DNA from: Chloroflexota bacterium
GTDB lineage: Bacteria; Chloroflexota; Chloroflexia; Thermomicrobiales; UBA6265
Direction of reading: 5' to 3'
Assembly: GCA_019348515.1 (NCBI GenBank)
Contig: JAHWJF010000027.1
Coordinates: 1-5,788 of the forward strand
DNA length: 5,788 nt
A program made the translations under genes and the position numbers. The notes below the pieces were generated by a model. That model saw only the letters and a program-made list of their open reading frames with translations. It ran no database searches and was not told the DNA's origin. This document shows, one piece after another, positions 5,525-5,788 of the stretch (position 1 is the stretch's first letter; each line of letters starts with the position of its first letter).

Positions 5525-5788
5525 ATGAATCGCCACCGCGTACGCGTGGGACTGCTCGCGGCCGTCGCGATGCTGGTGCAGACAGTTCTCGCCGTACCCG
5601 TCGCGGCGCAGGACGCCACCCCGGGGGCGGGAGCCACGGTCGAGCAGATTGCCGTGGTAACCCCGTCCTCACGGACAAACCAGGGATGGGATCAGCAGGC
5701 GGCTGACGCCGTCGAGGCCGTCGCCGCTGAGGCCGGTATCGAGGCCGTCGTCGCCGAGAATGCGGGCTACGAGGACATTACCCCCATC
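5525..5788 (+). CDS. BMP-family ABC transporter substrate-binding protein, N-terminal part (3' end outside window)
   Basis: The first 88 codons of an exported ligand-binding protein, open to the window edge. Residues 1-28 form a signal peptide: basic MNRHRVR, a hydrophobic core GLLAAVAMLVQTVLAV, and a likely signal peptidase I site after VAA28. A short Ala/Gly/Thr/Pro spacer (QDATPGAGATVE) follows, then the first beta-strand IAVVTPSSRTNQGWDQQAADAVEAV, which fits the start of the BMP/PnrA-like fold (PF02608: a 'nDksfnq'-like segment before the first helix). Unlike most BMP proteins of Gram-positives and spirochaetes, it has no lipobox cysteine, so anchoring is unclear. It should deliver the ligand to the two permeases encoded upstream. 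The family match rests on a short N-terminal piece plus strong gene context. The gene lies 149 bases after the permease with its own ribosome binding site, allowing higher expression than the membrane subunits, as is usual for binding proteins. Confidence 0.85.
   Translation, partial: MNRHRVRVGLLAAVAMLVQTVLAVPVAAQDATPGAGATVEQIAVVTPSSRTNQGWDQQAADAVEAVAAEAGIEAVVAENAGYEDITPI

Overview
The window is high-GC bacterial DNA (most third codon positions in the core genes are G or C) with every gene on the plus strand and tightly packed. It reads as one catabolic and uptake operon cut at both ends. The best guess for the source is a Chloroflexota bacterium of the Thermomicrobia/Sphaerobacter type. This rests on the exported-protein style (signal peptide followed by a QDATPGAG-like spacer, no lipobox) and on the intergenic-type repeat 'TCATTCCGAG...GAATCTC', both recalled rather than searched. 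Confidence in the phylum is only moderate.

Layout: (1) The C-terminal part of a xanthine dehydrogenase-family molybdopterin-binding large subunit enters from the left edge. (2) A metallo-beta-lactamase-fold hydrolase of the N-acyl-homoserine-lactonase type overlaps it at a GTGA junction. (3) About 146 bases follow that look non-coding, with four tandem heptanucleotides. (4) A double-domain ABC ATPase comes next, then two membrane permeases of the BMP-type nucleoside ABC transporter family, joined by ATGA and GTGA stop/start overlaps. (5) A 149-base spacer holds a possible hairpin and an unusually perfect Shine-Dalgarno sequence that is not next to a start. (6) The first 88 codons of an exported BMP-family substrate-binding protein run off the right edge.

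How the genes may work together: BMP-type transporters (NupNOPQ, BmpA-NupABC, PnrA) are known to take up nucleosides and related compounds. Molybdenum hydroxylases oxidise N-heterocycles or aldehydes, and MBL hydrolases of the lactonase clade open rings or cleave esters. The inferred module would import a purine, nucleoside or other N-heterocycle, hydroxylate it, and hydrolyse the product. The substrate cannot be read from the sequence.

The most unusual observation is an imperfect palindromic repeat of about 88 bp, of a kind normally found between genes, lying in frame inside the ABC ATPase gene. It forms an extra linker between the two ATPase domains, reminiscent of the Rickettsia palindromic elements that invade protein genes. 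Other points are a tryptophan replacing the catalytic-site tyrosine in the lactonase-like enzyme, and an open, in-frame leader between the last permease and the binding-protein signal peptide.
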